NCBI GenBank assembly: GCA_964475165.1
Contig: CAYYVN010000002.1
Coordinates: 1-64,000, forward strand
Direction: 5' to 3'
DNA from: CAYUHK01 sp964475165
GTDB lineage: Bacteria > Verrucomicrobiota > Kiritimatiellia > JAAZAB01
Length of the DNA: 64,000 nt
The translations under genes were made by a program, and so were the position numbers. The notes under the pieces are model-generated. The model had not been told where the DNA came from. It made no database searches and saw only the letters and a program-made list of their open reading frames with translations. Positions within the stretch are counted from its first letter, which is position 1, and every line of letters begins with the position of its first letter. Below, one piece after another: positions 16,155-24,952 of the stretch.

Positions 16155-16982
16155 ATGGCCAGAACAATCACGGTAGCTGATGTTAAAATAGGCGGCAAGA
16201 ATCCCTTGGCCTTGATTGCCGGTCCCTGCGTCATTGAAAGTCGGCGGCAAAGCCTGGAATTGGCCGGCCGTTTGGCGCGCTTGGCGCAAGAGGAAAAGAT
16301 CCCCCTGATTTTCAAGGCTTCCTATGATAAAGCCAACCGGACTTCCCATGAATCCTTTCGCGGCCCGGGGTTATCGCGCGGCTTGGATATCCTGGCTGAA
16401 ATCAAGGCGCGTCATAAGCTGCCCATCCTGGTTGATGTCCACGCGGAGACGGAAGTTCCCCTGGCCGCGCCTGTCGCCGATATTCTGCAGTGCCCGGCCT
16501 TCTTGTGCCGCCAGACCGATCTGATCCTGGCCTTGGGCCATAGCGGTAAGCCGGTCAATATCAAGAAGGGACAATTTCTCGCACCCGCTGATGTGCGCAT
16601 GATTCTGGCCAAACTGGAAAGTACCGGTAACCGGCGCTTACTGATCACCGAACGCGGCACATCCTTTGGCTACCATAACCTGGTGGCGGATATGCGCAGT
16701 CTGCCCTTGATGCGCGCCTGGGGCTATCCGGTGATATTCGATGCCACGCATAGCGTGCAATTGCCGGGGGGGGCCGGTAGCCGCAGCGGCGGTGATGCGC
16801 GCTTGGCGATAGTCTTGGCCCGCGCGGCGGTGGCCGCCGGCTGCGAGGGCGTCTTTATCGAGACGCATCTCAATCCGGCCCAGGCGTTGTCGGATAAGGA
16901 TACCATGATACCCTTGGCCCGCCTGCGTGCTTTGTGGCGCGTTTTGAGGCGGATCGATGAGGATGTACGCGGCGTGATCTGA
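16155..16982 (+). CDS. kdsA: 3-deoxy-8-phosphooctulonate (KDO-8-P) synthase, metal-dependent type
   Basis: It condenses arabinose 5-phosphate with phosphoenolpyruvate to KDO 8-phosphate. Diagnostic blocks include IAGPCVIESRRQ, FKASYDKANRTSHESFRGPGL, LCRQTDLILALG, KKGQFLAP, ERGTSFGYHNLV and FDATHSVQLPG. The cysteine in AGPCVIES takes the place of the Asn of E. coli KdsA and, with FIETHLNP and LSDKDTMIPL, marks the Aquifex-like metallo-enzyme class. It has 275 residues. The next gene starts one base after its stop. Confidence 0.95.
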   Translation: MARTITVADVKIGGKNPLALIAGPCVIESRRQSLELAGRLARLAQEEKIPLIFKASYDKANRTSHESFRGPGLSRGLDILAEIKARHKLPILVDVHAETEVPLAAPVADILQCPAFLCRQTDLILALGHSGKPVNIKKGQFLAPADVRMILAKLESTGNRRLLITERGTSFGYHNLVADMRSLPLMRAWGYPVIFDATHSVQLPGGAGSRSGGDARLAIVLARAAVAAGCEGVFIETHLNPAQALSDKDTMIPLARLRALWRVLRRIDEDVRGVI

Positions 16983-16983
16983 A

Positions 16984-17412
16984 ATGAAATCTTATGCCTG
17001 CATCAGCCTAGGAGCAGCCATCATCTGGCTGGGCCTGATCTCCGGAAGCCCAGCGCTGGATTTCAGCTCGCAGATCGCCAAGAAAGTGCGCTACCCGGAA
17101 TATGATGCCGCCGGGCAGCTCAAATTCGAGGTGCTGGGCGAAGAAGCGCAAGCCTTGCCGAATGGCCTCATTCGGGTTGCTGACCTGAAACTGATCTTTT
17201 ATGAAGAAGGCAAAATAGTTATGGAAGTGGCTGCGCAGGACTGCCTGCTGGATCGTGCCCAATGCCTGGCCAGCTCCTCATCCGCGGTTTGCGTAACGCG
17301 TGCCGAAATGGTTCTGACCGGCAAGGGCTATGTATTTACTTGGCAGAATGAGCAGGGCCACCTTAAAATCATGAGCGAAGCCAAGGTTGTTTTAAGGAGG
17401 GATGTGCCTTGA
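16984..17412 (+). CDS. LptC-like LPS transport protein
   Basis: A 142-residue protein with an N-terminal hydrophobic anchor or signal (ISLGAAIIWLGLISGSPALDF, about 6-26). It continues into a beta-jellyroll-like stretch (YDAAGQLKFEVLGEEAQAL, LKLIFYEEGKIVMEVAAQDC) resembling the OstA/LptC fold that forms part of the periplasmic LPS bridge. Assignment relies on position (kdsA, this gene, lptA, lptB) as much as on sequence; three cysteines in the middle (CLLDRAQC ... VC) are unusual. Its stop overlaps the TTG start of lptA. Confidence 0.7.
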   Translation: MKSYACISLGAAIIWLGLISGSPALDFSSQIAKKVRYPEYDAAGQLKFEVLGEEAQALPNGLIRVADLKLIFYEEGKIVMEVAAQDCLLDRAQCLASSSSAVCVTRAEMVLTGKGYVFTWQNEQGHLKIMSEAKVVLRRDVP

Positions 17413-17936
17413 GCCTGTTGCACTCTTCGCGGGCCGGTTGGCTATGGGCGGTGAGCCTTATGTGCCTGGCGGCCGTCACGCTGGCCCGCGCCGATCAAGG
17501 CTCCGGCGCGGCGCAGGCGGAGGCCGATGCCAACTGCACGGTGATTACATCCGATCGCCTCAGCTTTGATCAGCAGCAGCGCACGGCGATCTTTGAGGAT
17601 AATGTGGTTGTCGTCGATCCTCAGTTGAAAATCACCGCCCATAAATTAACGACTTTTTTCAGCGAGGACAACAAGATGACCTTGGTCGAAGCCCTGGGAG
17701 AGGTCGTGATTCGTCAGGGAGAAAAGCAAGCCCGCGGCGCGGCGGCGCGTTACGAAGTGGATGCCAATAAGTTTGTTTTATCTGGGTATCCCGTGGTGCG
17801 GCAGGGGCGCGATGTGCTTTCGGCAGAGACGATCACCTTCTGGCGCAATTCGGATCGCATCGTCTGCGAGCCGCATGCGCGGTTGGTTTTAAGCACCGGC
17901 CCGGGCCTTTTTGAGGGCGGATTGAGTAAGGAGTAA
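17409..17936 (+). CDS. lptA: LptA-like periplasmic LPS-binding protein
   Basis: A 175-residue OstA-domain protein expected to carry LPS across the periplasm. A cleavable signal (LWAVSLMCLAAVTLARA) is followed by VITSDRLSFDQQQRTAIFEDNV and VVVDPQLKITAHKLTTFFSE, then ALGEVVIRQGEKQARGAAARYE, the repeating OstA pattern. The start is TTG at 17409, overlapping the previous stop (TTGA). It is supported by an excellent AAGGAGG at 17394-17400 with 8-base spacing and no better in-frame ATG before the signal peptide. lptB follows in 6 bases. Confidence 0.88.
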   Translation: MSLLHSSRAGWLWAVSLMCLAAVTLARADQGSGAAQAEADANCTVITSDRLSFDQQQRTAIFEDNVVVVDPQLKITAHKLTTFFSEDNKMTLVEALGEVVIRQGEKQARGAAARYEVDANKFVLSGYPVVRQGRDVLSAETITFWRNSDRIVCEPHARLVLSTGPGLFEGGLSKE

Positions 17937-17942
17937 AGCTTT

Positions 17943-18677
17943 ATGCATCAATCAGATGCCCTGATAGTTACCCAGGATTTGAAGAAGAACTATCATGGAC
18001 GTAATGTCGTTGATGGCGTGAACATCAATATTAAGGCTGGCGAGGTGGTGGGCTTATTGGGTCCGAACGGCGCTGGCAAGACAACCTCTTTTTATATGAT
18101 CGTGGGCTTGGTGCGCCCGACGCACGGCCAGGTGTTTTTTCGGGGAACAGATATCAGCCGTCTGCCGATGCATCAGCGCGCGCGCCAGGGGCTAGGCTAT
18201 CTCTCTCAGGAACCTTCCATTTTTCGCAAGCTGACGGTGGCCGAAAATGTCATGGCCATTTTGGAATGGTTGCCGCTTTCATCCGCGCAACGCCACCAGC
18301 GCCTGGAAGAGCTCCTCAACGATTTGGGTTTGAAGCATCTCGCGCGCCAGAAGGCGCATACGCTCAGCGGCGGCGAGCGCCGGCGGCTGGAGATCTCCCG
18401 GGCACTGGTCACCAATCCCTCGGCCTTATTGCTGGATGAACCATTCAGCGGCGTGGATCCCCTGGCGGTCCATGACGTCCAGGAAATCATTCGCGCTTTG
18501 AAGCAGCGCGGGATGGGCATCCTGGTGACCGATCATAATGTGCGTGAGACCTTGACCATAGTTGATCGGGCTTATTTGATTTGCGAAGGTAAAGTGCTGC
18601 GCGAAGGGACCAGTTCATTTCTGATCAATGATCCTTTGAGCCGGGAATTGTATCTGGGGCCTCGCTTCAGCATGTGA
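17943..18677 (+). CDS. lptB: LPS export ABC transporter ATP-binding protein
   Basis: The cytoplasmic ATPase that powers LPS extraction together with LptF/LptG. The 244-residue protein has Walker A GPNGAGKTTSFYMIVG, the Q-loop LSQEPSIFRKLTVAENVMAILE, signature LSGGERRRLEISRAL, Walker B ALLLDEPFSGVDP and the H-loop TDHNVRE. The EPSIFRKLTV block and the GVDPLAV D-loop are characteristic of LptB among ABC ATPases. A partner permease gene is found 6 kb downstream (24953). Confidence 0.95.
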   Translation: MHQSDALIVTQDLKKNYHGRNVVDGVNINIKAGEVVGLLGPNGAGKTTSFYMIVGLVRPTHGQVFFRGTDISRLPMHQRARQGLGYLSQEPSIFRKLTVAENVMAILEWLPLSSAQRHQRLEELLNDLGLKHLARQKAHTLSGGERRRLEISRALVTNPSALLLDEPFSGVDPLAVHDVQEIIRALKQRGMGILVTDHNVRETLTIVDRAYLICEGKVLREGTSSFLINDPLSRELYLGPRFSM

Positions 18678-18818
18678 TCAGGCGGCGCGCGGCGGACTGG
18701 TGGCCTGGGCGGCCTCGAGGCGGGGCCCTTGGGCCTTTAGTTCGGACGGTGGTGTGTCGCGATAGCGTTGGCGCTCTGGGTGCGCCTGGAGCGCCGTAAA
18801 TTCCAACAGGAGGGTGGC

Positions 18819-19214
18819 ATGAATATCAAAATCACCAGCCGGCGCATGGCCATTACCGAAGCCATCAAGGAGCATGTGCATACCAAGTTGGCGGGTGTGT
18901 TGGAGGGTTTTCCCAAGGTGGAGCATGCTCATGTGGTGCTCGATGTGCAAAAATTCCGACATATCGTGGAAGTCTCCGTCCAGGCCAAAAACCACCTGCG
19001 CCTGGAAGCCCGCGCCGTCAGCGATAATCTTTATAAGTCGATGAATCAAGTGGTGGATAAGATCAATCGCCAGTTGCGTCGCTCGCGCGATAAACGCGTT
19101 AGCCATAAAGGCAGCCGTCGCCGGGTGAAACTGGTCGAGCTCGAACAGAAGCCGGCGCGCGCTTCTGCCAAAGCCGCCCGGACGCAGCCGGCAGCCCCGG
19201 CCAACCAACACTGA
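18819..19214 (+). CDS. hpf: Ribosome hibernation promoting factor, short form
   Basis: A 131-residue HPF/RaiA-family protein that binds the 30S decoding region in slow growth. The conserved beginning MNIKITSRRMAITEAIKEHV, the FPKVEHAHVVLDVQKFRHIVEVSVQ segment and the DNLYKSMNQVVDKINRQLRRSRDK helix identify it. The ATG at 18819 has AGGAGGG at 18809-18815; an upstream in-frame start lacks support. The C-terminal 30 residues are basic and Ala/Pro-rich but too short for the dimerising domain of long HPF. It sits between lptB and hprK. Confidence 0.93.
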   Translation: MNIKITSRRMAITEAIKEHVHTKLAGVLEGFPKVEHAHVVLDVQKFRHIVEVSVQAKNHLRLEARAVSDNLYKSMNQVVDKINRQLRRSRDKRVSHKGSRRRVKLVELEQKPARASAKAARTQPAAPANQH

Positions 19215-19229
19215 AAAGGTGAGGCAAAC

Positions 19230-20168
19230 ATGGCGGTCAAGGTTAATGAATTTTATCAAGCGGCGCAGAAAAAAGCCTCGCTAACATTGGTCACGGGCCA
19301 GCGCGGGCTGGCCCGCAGGATTTATGAGCCGGCCATTCACCGGCCCGGCTTGGCCCTGGCGGGTTTTTTACGCTCTTTTGCTTTTCGTCGTATTCAGGTT
19401 CTGGGCACCGCCGAGCATGAATATCTGCTGGCCAAGCCGGAACAGCAAAGGACCGAATCCTTGCGGCGTCTATTTCAGCGGCGGATTCCCTGCCTGATCA
19501 TCACGCGTAATCGGCGGGTCTGGCCGGTGATCTTGAAGTTGGCTCATGAAGCTAATGTGGCGGTTATGCGGACACCCTTGATCACGGGCACGCTGATCAA
19601 TATCGCCACGGTGATCATGGAAAACCTGATGGCCCCGCGCATCACCATCCAAGGCACCATGGTGGATATCATGGGTATCGGGGTGCTCATTGAGGGCAAA
19701 CCGGGTATTGGCAAAAGCGAAGCGGCCATGACCCTCATTGAGCGCGGGCATAGCCTGGTGGCCGATGATGTGACGGTCCTGCGCCGCAGCGACGATCGCA
19801 CCTTGATCGGTTCGGCCGTGGAGGTGACCCGTTATTATATGGAGATTCGCGGGTTGGGCATCATTCATGTGCCGAGCATCTTTGGCGTGGCTGCCATACG
19901 CAATGAGATGCGCTTGGATATGATCGTCAGCTTGCGTAAGATGGAAGAGCTTGAAGATAACGGTCGCTGGTTGAAGCCCCAGGCGCGGAACGTGCTGGGG
20001 ATCGCTGTGCCTCATCTAACTATTCCAGTTTCGCCGGGCCGGGAAATTGCCAGCCTGATCGCCCTGGCGGCCTTAAACGAAAAGCTTAAACGCCTGGGGC
20101 GCGATGCGGCCCAGGAGTTGGATGAAAAACTGATGTTGAAACTGGCTAGAAAGGGCCAAACGCAATGA
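19230..20168 (+). CDS. hprK: HPr kinase/phosphorylase
   Basis: It phosphorylates and dephosphorylates HPr at its regulatory serine. The 312-residue protein has the P-loop EGKPGIGKSEAAM (about 155-167), LVADDVTVLRR, and the HprK signature MEIRGLGIIHVPSIFG. The N-terminal domain PCLIITRNRRV matches the family. In E. coli-like clusters ptsN occupies this position; here the kinase is followed directly by ptsH with an ATGA overlap and then ptsI, giving a complete Ser/His phosphorylation circuit in one place. Confidence 0.96.
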   Translation: MAVKVNEFYQAAQKKASLTLVTGQRGLARRIYEPAIHRPGLALAGFLRSFAFRRIQVLGTAEHEYLLAKPEQQRTESLRRLFQRRIPCLIITRNRRVWPVILKLAHEANVAVMRTPLITGTLINIATVIMENLMAPRITIQGTMVDIMGIGVLIEGKPGIGKSEAAMTLIERGHSLVADDVTVLRRSDDRTLIGSAVEVTRYYMEIRGLGIIHVPSIFGVAAIRNEMRLDMIVSLRKMEELEDNGRWLKPQARNVLGIAVPHLTIPVSPGREIASLIALAALNEKLKRLGRDAAQELDEKLMLKLARKGQTQ

Positions 20169-20467
20169 AGCCTGATGCGGAGCATTCGCCACCTAAATCC
20201 ATGTTAACGCGTGAGCTGGTTGTACGTAACCAATATGGCATTCATGCCCGCCCGGCAGCTATATTTGTCAAGACCGCGTCCCGCTTTGAGGCGGAAGTGA
20301 CAGTCGAAAAGGGCGATATGAAAGTCTCCGGTAAAAGCATTATGGGGCTGATGACCCTCGAGGCCAGCAGCGGGGCGACCGTCAAGATTCACGCTGCCGG
20401 CGCCGATGCCGAACAGGCCCTGGATGAATTGCAAAAACTGCTCGAGCAGAATTTTTTCGAAGAGTAA
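20165..20467 (+). CDS. ptsH: Phosphocarrier protein HPr
   Basis: A 100-residue HPr. The phosphorylated histidine lies in YGIHARPAAIFVKTA (His27 with this start) and the regulatory serine in KVSGKSIMGLMTL (Ser58). Both phosphorylation sites are intact, consistent with the neighbouring HPr kinase and enzyme I. The ATG at 20165 overlaps the hprK stop (ATGA) and has AAAGGG upstream. It adds about 12 residues before the usual family start at M13, so translation from 20201 is an alternative. Confidence 0.95.
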   Translation: MKPDAEHSPPKSMLTRELVVRNQYGIHARPAAIFVKTASRFEAEVTVEKGDMKVSGKSIMGLMTLEASSGATVKIHAAGADAEQALDELQKLLEQNFFEE

Positions 20468-20479
20468 GGGCAGCACCAT

Positions 20480-22258
20480 ATGACTCATCAAGCGTCTATA
20501 GCAGCCGGCTCGCCTGGCGAAGTTTTGTTTCGCGGGATTGGCGTATCCGCGGGCGTGGTATGTGGGCAGGTCTATGTGCATGTGGCCGTCGATGGCCCCG
20601 TGGCCGAGCGCGACCTGGCTCCCGATGAAGTGCCGCGCGAGATTGCCCGCCTGGAAACAGCGCTGATCGCTACGCGCCGCCAAATCCGTGAGCTGCAAAA
20701 AGATTGCGACCCGGCGGTGGCCAGTATTTTCGATGCCCATCTTTTGATCCTCGATGACCGTCCCTTCATCGAGAATATTATCCTGGGCATCGAAAATCGC
20801 CGCAAGAATGCGGATATTATTCTGCGGGATGTCGCGCGTGGGTTTGTGGATTCCTTGGCCAAGGTGAAGGATAAATACGTGCGCGAACGCGCCGCCGATG
20901 TCCAGGATGTCACGCGCCGTATTCAACAAAATCTGGCCGGGCGCAAGGATACCCTGGCGGATATCAAGGCCAAGGGTGTGATCGTGGTCGCCGCAGACAT
21001 TGCCCCTTCGGCCATCGTCACCATCAATAAGGAACGCGTGGTGGGGATTGCACTCGACCAGGGGAGTCCCACCTCACACTCGGCTATTTTAGCCGCTAAG
21101 ATGGGCCTGCCGGCCGTGGTGGGCTTGCATAATCTGAGCCAGTCGGTGCGCAAGGGCGACCCCATTCTGATCGATGGAGATAAAGGCCTGGCGGTGCTGC
21201 GCCCGACCCGCGAGCGTCTGCAGCATGCTCAGGAGGCGACGGAAACTCGCCGCGAGTTGGTGGCGAAATTGGCGCGGTTGAAGGATGAACCGGCTGAAAC
21301 GCGGGATGGCTATCGCGTGATGCTTTCGGCTAATATCGAGGAACCCCAAGATATCGAAGCGGTGCTGGCATCAGGGGCCGAGGGGGTGGGGTTATTTCGC
21401 AGTGAATATTTTTATATGTCCCGCCCGGATCTGCCCACGGAAGATGAGCAATTCGAGGCCTATCGCAGCGTGGCTCAGCAGCTGGCTCCGGCGCCCTTGA
21501 TCATTCGGACTTTGGATGTGGGCGGGGATAAATTCCTGCCGCAACTCAAAGTCTCTCGGGAGGAAACCACCTCCTTCATGGGCTGGCGCGCCATTCGCTT
21601 TTGCCTGGCTCACCCAGATCTGTTCCGCACCCAATTGCGCGCCATCTTGCGCGCCAGTGCTTTCGGTAATGTGAAGATTTTATATCCCATGATCAGCACG
21701 ACCGATGAAATTGTGCGCGCTAATGTAATTTTGGATCAGGCCAAAAAAGAGCTCTTGGAGCGCGGGCATGCCTTCAGCGCGCATCTCGAAGTGGGGGCTA
21801 TGATCGAGGTGCCTTCGGCGGCGGTGGCCGCCGATCTGCTGGCGCCCTATGTGCAGTTCTTCAGCCTGGGCACCAATGACCTGATCCAATATACGCTGGC
21901 CATCGATCGCGGCAATGATCGCGTGGCTTATCTCTATGATCCCACCCATACGGCCATCTTAAGATTGATCAAAAACACCATTGATGTCGGCCGCCAACAC
22001 CGCCTCTGGACTGGTATTTGCGGCGGCCTGGCCAGCGATCCTTTGATGACGCCCCTGCTGGTGGGCTTGGGCCTCGATGAGCTGAGTGTGAATCCGGCTT
22101 CCGTGCCAGTGGTTAAGAATGCCATCCGCAACATCACTTATGCCGAGTGTCGCGAGATCGCTGCGGCCGCCTTGGCCGCGGCGACCCTGGATGTGCAGGA
22201 GATGTCGCGCGAGCTGACCAAAAAATTTGCGCCGGAAATACTTGAATTAACTGATTAA
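20480..22258 (+). CDS. ptsI: PTS enzyme I (PEP-protein phosphotransferase)
   Basis: It transfers phosphate from PEP to HPr. The 592-residue protein has the phospho-His region DQGSPTSHSAILAAKMGLPAVVG, the PEP-binding GVGLFRSEYFYM, RTLDVGGDKFLP, GTNDLIQYTLAIDR and a C-terminal ICGGLASDPL block retaining the cysteine, although the usual CGEMAGDP is altered at two or three positions. No sugar-specific EII genes lie in the window, so a regulatory role with HprK is likely (inference). AAGGG precedes the ATG by 9 bases. Confidence 0.94.
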   Translation: MTHQASIAAGSPGEVLFRGIGVSAGVVCGQVYVHVAVDGPVAERDLAPDEVPREIARLETALIATRRQIRELQKDCDPAVASIFDAHLLILDDRPFIENIILGIENRRKNADIILRDVARGFVDSLAKVKDKYVRERAADVQDVTRRIQQNLAGRKDTLADIKAKGVIVVAADIAPSAIVTINKERVVGIALDQGSPTSHSAILAAKMGLPAVVGLHNLSQSVRKGDPILIDGDKGLAVLRPTRERLQHAQEATETRRELVAKLARLKDEPAETRDGYRVMLSANIEEPQDIEAVLASGAEGVGLFRSEYFYMSRPDLPTEDEQFEAYRSVAQQLAPAPLIIRTLDVGGDKFLPQLKVSREETTSFMGWRAIRFCLAHPDLFRTQLRAILRASAFGNVKILYPMISTTDEIVRANVILDQAKKELLERGHAFSAHLEVGAMIEVPSAAVAADLLAPYVQFFSLGTNDLIQYTLAIDRGNDRVAYLYDPTHTAILRLIKNTIDVGRQHRLWTGICGGLASDPLMTPLLVGLGLDELSVNPASVPVVKNAIRNITYAECREIAAAALAAATLDVQEMSRELTKKFAPEILELTD

Positions 22259-22329
22259 GCAGCCCATACTAACGGGCCATATTCCCTATTAGGTGCGAGA
22301 AACCGGACGCAGATTACGAGGTACCATAA

Positions 22330-23499
22330 ATGACGCAACCCTCTTATATGTTCACTTCCGAATCGGTGACCGAAGGGCATCCCGATAAAATAGCCGATGC
22401 GATTTCCGATGCCGTGCTCGATGCTTGTCTGGCACAAGATAAAACCAGCCGGGTCGCCTGTGAAACGCTGGTGGCTACCGGCATGGCAGTCATCGCGGGT
22501 GAAATCACTACGCGCGCTACGGTGAATTATGCGGATATCGTGCGCCAGACCATAAAAAACATTGGCTATGTTGATGCCAATATGGGCTTCGATGCTCATT
22601 CCTGTGCGGTGCTCGTGTCGCTCGATCGGCAATCGCCGGATATTTCCCAAGGGGTCACTGCCGGCCAGGGTTTGTTCAAGGAGCAGGGGGCCGGAGACCA
22701 AGGCATGATGTTCGGCTATGCCTGCGATGAGACGCGCGAATATATGCCCATGTCGATCATGTTTGCCCATCGTTTGACGCGCGCCCTGGCCCGGGCGCGG
22801 CGCCAGAAGACCCTGCCGTTCCTGCGGCCCGATGGTAAATCCCAGGTGACGGTGCTCTATGAAAATGGCCAGCCGCGCTGGGTGGATACCGTGGTGGTTT
22901 CTACGCAGCATGCGCCGGATGTTTCTCATTCGCGCCTGCGCAAGGCCATCATTGAAAAGATTATCCGCCGGGAAATCCCGGCCCGCTATCTGACGCCGCG
23001 CACCCGTTATTTCGTCAATCCCACCGGTCGTTTTGTGGTGGGTGGTCCCCAGGGCGATGCCGGCCTAACCGGCCGCAAGATCATCGCCGATACCTATGGC
23101 AGCATGGGGCGGCATGGCGGGGGCGCCTTCTCCGGCAAGGATCCTTCCAAGGTGGACCGGAGCGCCGCCTATATGGCCCGTTATATCGCCAAGAACATAG
23201 TGGCGGCCAAGCTGGCCCGGCGTTGTGAGGTACAGTTGGCCTATGCCATCGGCTATGCGGAACCGGTCTCGGTTTTGGTGCAGACCTTTGGTACCGGCCA
23301 AGTGGCGGAGCCAGATCTGGAACGGGCGGTGCGGCGGGTGTTTGGTCTCAAGCCGGCGCAGATCATCAAGCATTTGAACTTATTGCGTCCCATTTACAGC
23401 GCCACGGCGGCCTACGGTCATTTTGGGCGTACCCAGAATCTGGATGTGTTTACCTGGGAAAAAACCGATAAGATAGCAGCATTGCGGAAGGCTCTCTGA
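22330..23499 (+). CDS. metK: S-adenosylmethionine synthetase
   Basis: It makes S-adenosylmethionine from methionine and ATP. The 389-residue enzyme carries FTSESVTEGHPDKIADAISDAVLD, GAGDQGMMFGYACDET, the P-loop-like GGPQGDAGLTGRKIIADTYG and GGGAFSGKDPSKVDRSAAY, all canonical. The 71-base leader after ptsI contains a small GCCC/GGGC hairpin but nothing I can match to a SAM riboswitch class. It precedes ahcY by 2 bases, coupling SAM formation to recycling of its by-product. Confidence 0.97.
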   Translation: MTQPSYMFTSESVTEGHPDKIADAISDAVLDACLAQDKTSRVACETLVATGMAVIAGEITTRATVNYADIVRQTIKNIGYVDANMGFDAHSCAVLVSLDRQSPDISQGVTAGQGLFKEQGAGDQGMMFGYACDETREYMPMSIMFAHRLTRALARARRQKTLPFLRPDGKSQVTVLYENGQPRWVDTVVVSTQHAPDVSHSRLRKAIIEKIIRREIPARYLTPRTRYFVNPTGRFVVGGPQGDAGLTGRKIIADTYGSMGRHGGGAFSGKDPSKVDRSAAYMARYIAKNIVAAKLARRCEVQLAYAIGYAEPVSVLVQTFGTGQVAEPDLERAVRRVFGLKPAQIIKHLNLLRPIYSATAAYGHFGRTQNLDVFTWEKTDKIAALRKAL

Positions 23500-23501
23500 T
23501 C

Positions 23502-24911
23502 ATGGCACGTATACGCCAACGCGATTGTGTGGTGGCCGATATTAAACTGGCCGCCTGGGGGCGCAAAGAAATCAATTGCGCCGAGGTCGAAATGCCGGGC
23601 TTGATGGCACTGCGCCAGGAGTTTGGTCCCGCGCGCCCCTTGCGCGGCGCGCGCATCACCGGCTCGTTGCATATGACGATCCAGACGGCGGTGTTGATCG
23701 AAACCTTGCAAATCCTCGGCGCCCGAGTCCGCTGGGCCAGTTGTAATATTTATTCCACCCAGGATCACGCCGCCGCCGCCATCGCCGTGCGGGGCACGCC
23801 AGTTTTCGCCTTCAAGGGCGAATCACAGTCGGATTATTGGGCCTTGCTGGATCGCTCTTTGGATTGGGGCCGTGGCCAAGGACCGAACTTGCTGCTGGAT
23901 GATGGTGGGGATGTCACGCTTTTTGTGCATCTGGGTTATCAAGCCGAGGAAAACCCCCGCATTTTGAAGCGGGCGGCGAGCAACCCAGATGAGCGGGCTC
24001 TTTTGGTGCAACTGCAAAAGTCGCTGCGTCAGGACCCGGAGCGTTTTCATCGTATGGTGCCCCATATCTGCGGTGTTTCCGAGGAAACCACCACCGGCGT
24101 GAACCGTCTTTATCAAATGCAAAAGAAAAAGCAGCTTCTCTTTCCGGCCTTCAATGTCAATGATTCAGTGACCAAGTCCAAGTTCGATAATCTTTACGGC
24201 TGTCGCCATTCACTGGTGGATGGCATCATGCGCGCCACGGATGTGATGCTTTCCGGCAAGGTGGCCGTGGTGGCCGGCTACGGGGATGTGGGCAAGGGCT
24301 GCTGCCAAGCCTTGCGCGGCCAGGGCGCGCGCGTCATCGTCACCGAAGTTGACCCCATTTGCGCTCTGCAGGCGGCCATGGAAGGCTATGAAGTGATGCG
24401 CATGGATGCCGCCTGCGAGCTGGGCGATATGTTCATTACGGCCACCGGCTGTTGTCACGTCATCACGGAACGGCATATGCGCCGCATGAAGCATATGGCC
24501 ATCGTCTGCAATATCGGGCATTTCGATTCCGAAATTGAAATTGAAAAGCTGCGCAAATACCGCTGGCTGCCCATCAAGCCGCAGGTGGATATGGTGACTT
24601 TTCCCTCTGGTCGGAGCATCATTGTTCTGGCCGAGGGGCGGCTGGTAAATCTGGGCTGCGCGACTGGTCATCCGAGTTTTGTGATGTCGCACAGTTTCGC
24701 CAATCAGGTCCTGGCGCAAATCGAGCTCTTCACGCGTCCGGCCAACTATACGGTGGGCGTGCATGTGCTTCCCAAGCTGCTCGATGAAAAAGTGGCCCAC
24801 CTGCATTTGGATAAGCTGGGTGTCCGGCTCGATAAGCTAACTGCCGCACAGGCGGCCTATCTGGGTATACCCAAAAACGGCCCCTTCAAACCAGCTCATT
24901 ATCGCTATTAA
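23502..24911 (+). CDS. ahcY: S-adenosylhomocysteine hydrolase
   Basis: It cleaves S-adenosylhomocysteine to adenosine and homocysteine with bound NAD. The 469-residue length fits the long bacterial form with the insertion. Clear blocks: ADIKLAAWGRKEINCAEVEMPGL, ITGSLHMTIQTAVLIETL, the STQDHAAAAIA motif, GVSEETTTGVNRLYQM, NVNDSVTKSKFDNLYGCRHSL, the NAD-binding VVAGYGDVGKGCCQALRG, and the C-terminal PFKPAHYRY. It forms a two-gene unit with metK and is followed by a hairpin that may end transcription. Confidence 0.97.
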   Translation: MARIRQRDCVVADIKLAAWGRKEINCAEVEMPGLMALRQEFGPARPLRGARITGSLHMTIQTAVLIETLQILGARVRWASCNIYSTQDHAAAAIAVRGTPVFAFKGESQSDYWALLDRSLDWGRGQGPNLLLDDGGDVTLFVHLGYQAEENPRILKRAASNPDERALLVQLQKSLRQDPERFHRMVPHICGVSEETTTGVNRLYQMQKKKQLLFPAFNVNDSVTKSKFDNLYGCRHSLVDGIMRATDVMLSGKVAVVAGYGDVGKGCCQALRGQGARVIVTEVDPICALQAAMEGYEVMRMDAACELGDMFITATGCCHVITERHMRRMKHMAIVCNIGHFDSEIEIEKLRKYRWLPIKPQVDMVTFPSGRSIIVLAEGRLVNLGCATGHPSFVMSHSFANQVLAQIELFTRPANYTVGVHVLPKLLDEKVAHLHLDKLGVRLDKLTAAQAAYLGIPKNGPFKPAHYRY

Positions 24912-24919
24912 AAGCAACA

Positions 24920-24937
24920 GCGGAAGATGCCTTCCGC
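24920..24937 (+). terminator. Hairpin after ahcY, possible weak terminator
   Basis: GCGGAAG and CTTCCGC form a perfect 7-bp stem with a 4-base loop, 8 bases after the ahcY stop, followed only by GTTTAG. The T-tract is poor, so termination would be partial. Confidence 0.4.
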
Positions 24938-24952
24938 GTTTAGACTTGCCAT

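Noticed and set aside
22259..22329. Possible SAM or SAH riboswitch before metK
   Set aside because: The 71-base leader has a 4-bp GCCC/GGGC hairpin only; I could not match any SAM or SAH riboswitch core.
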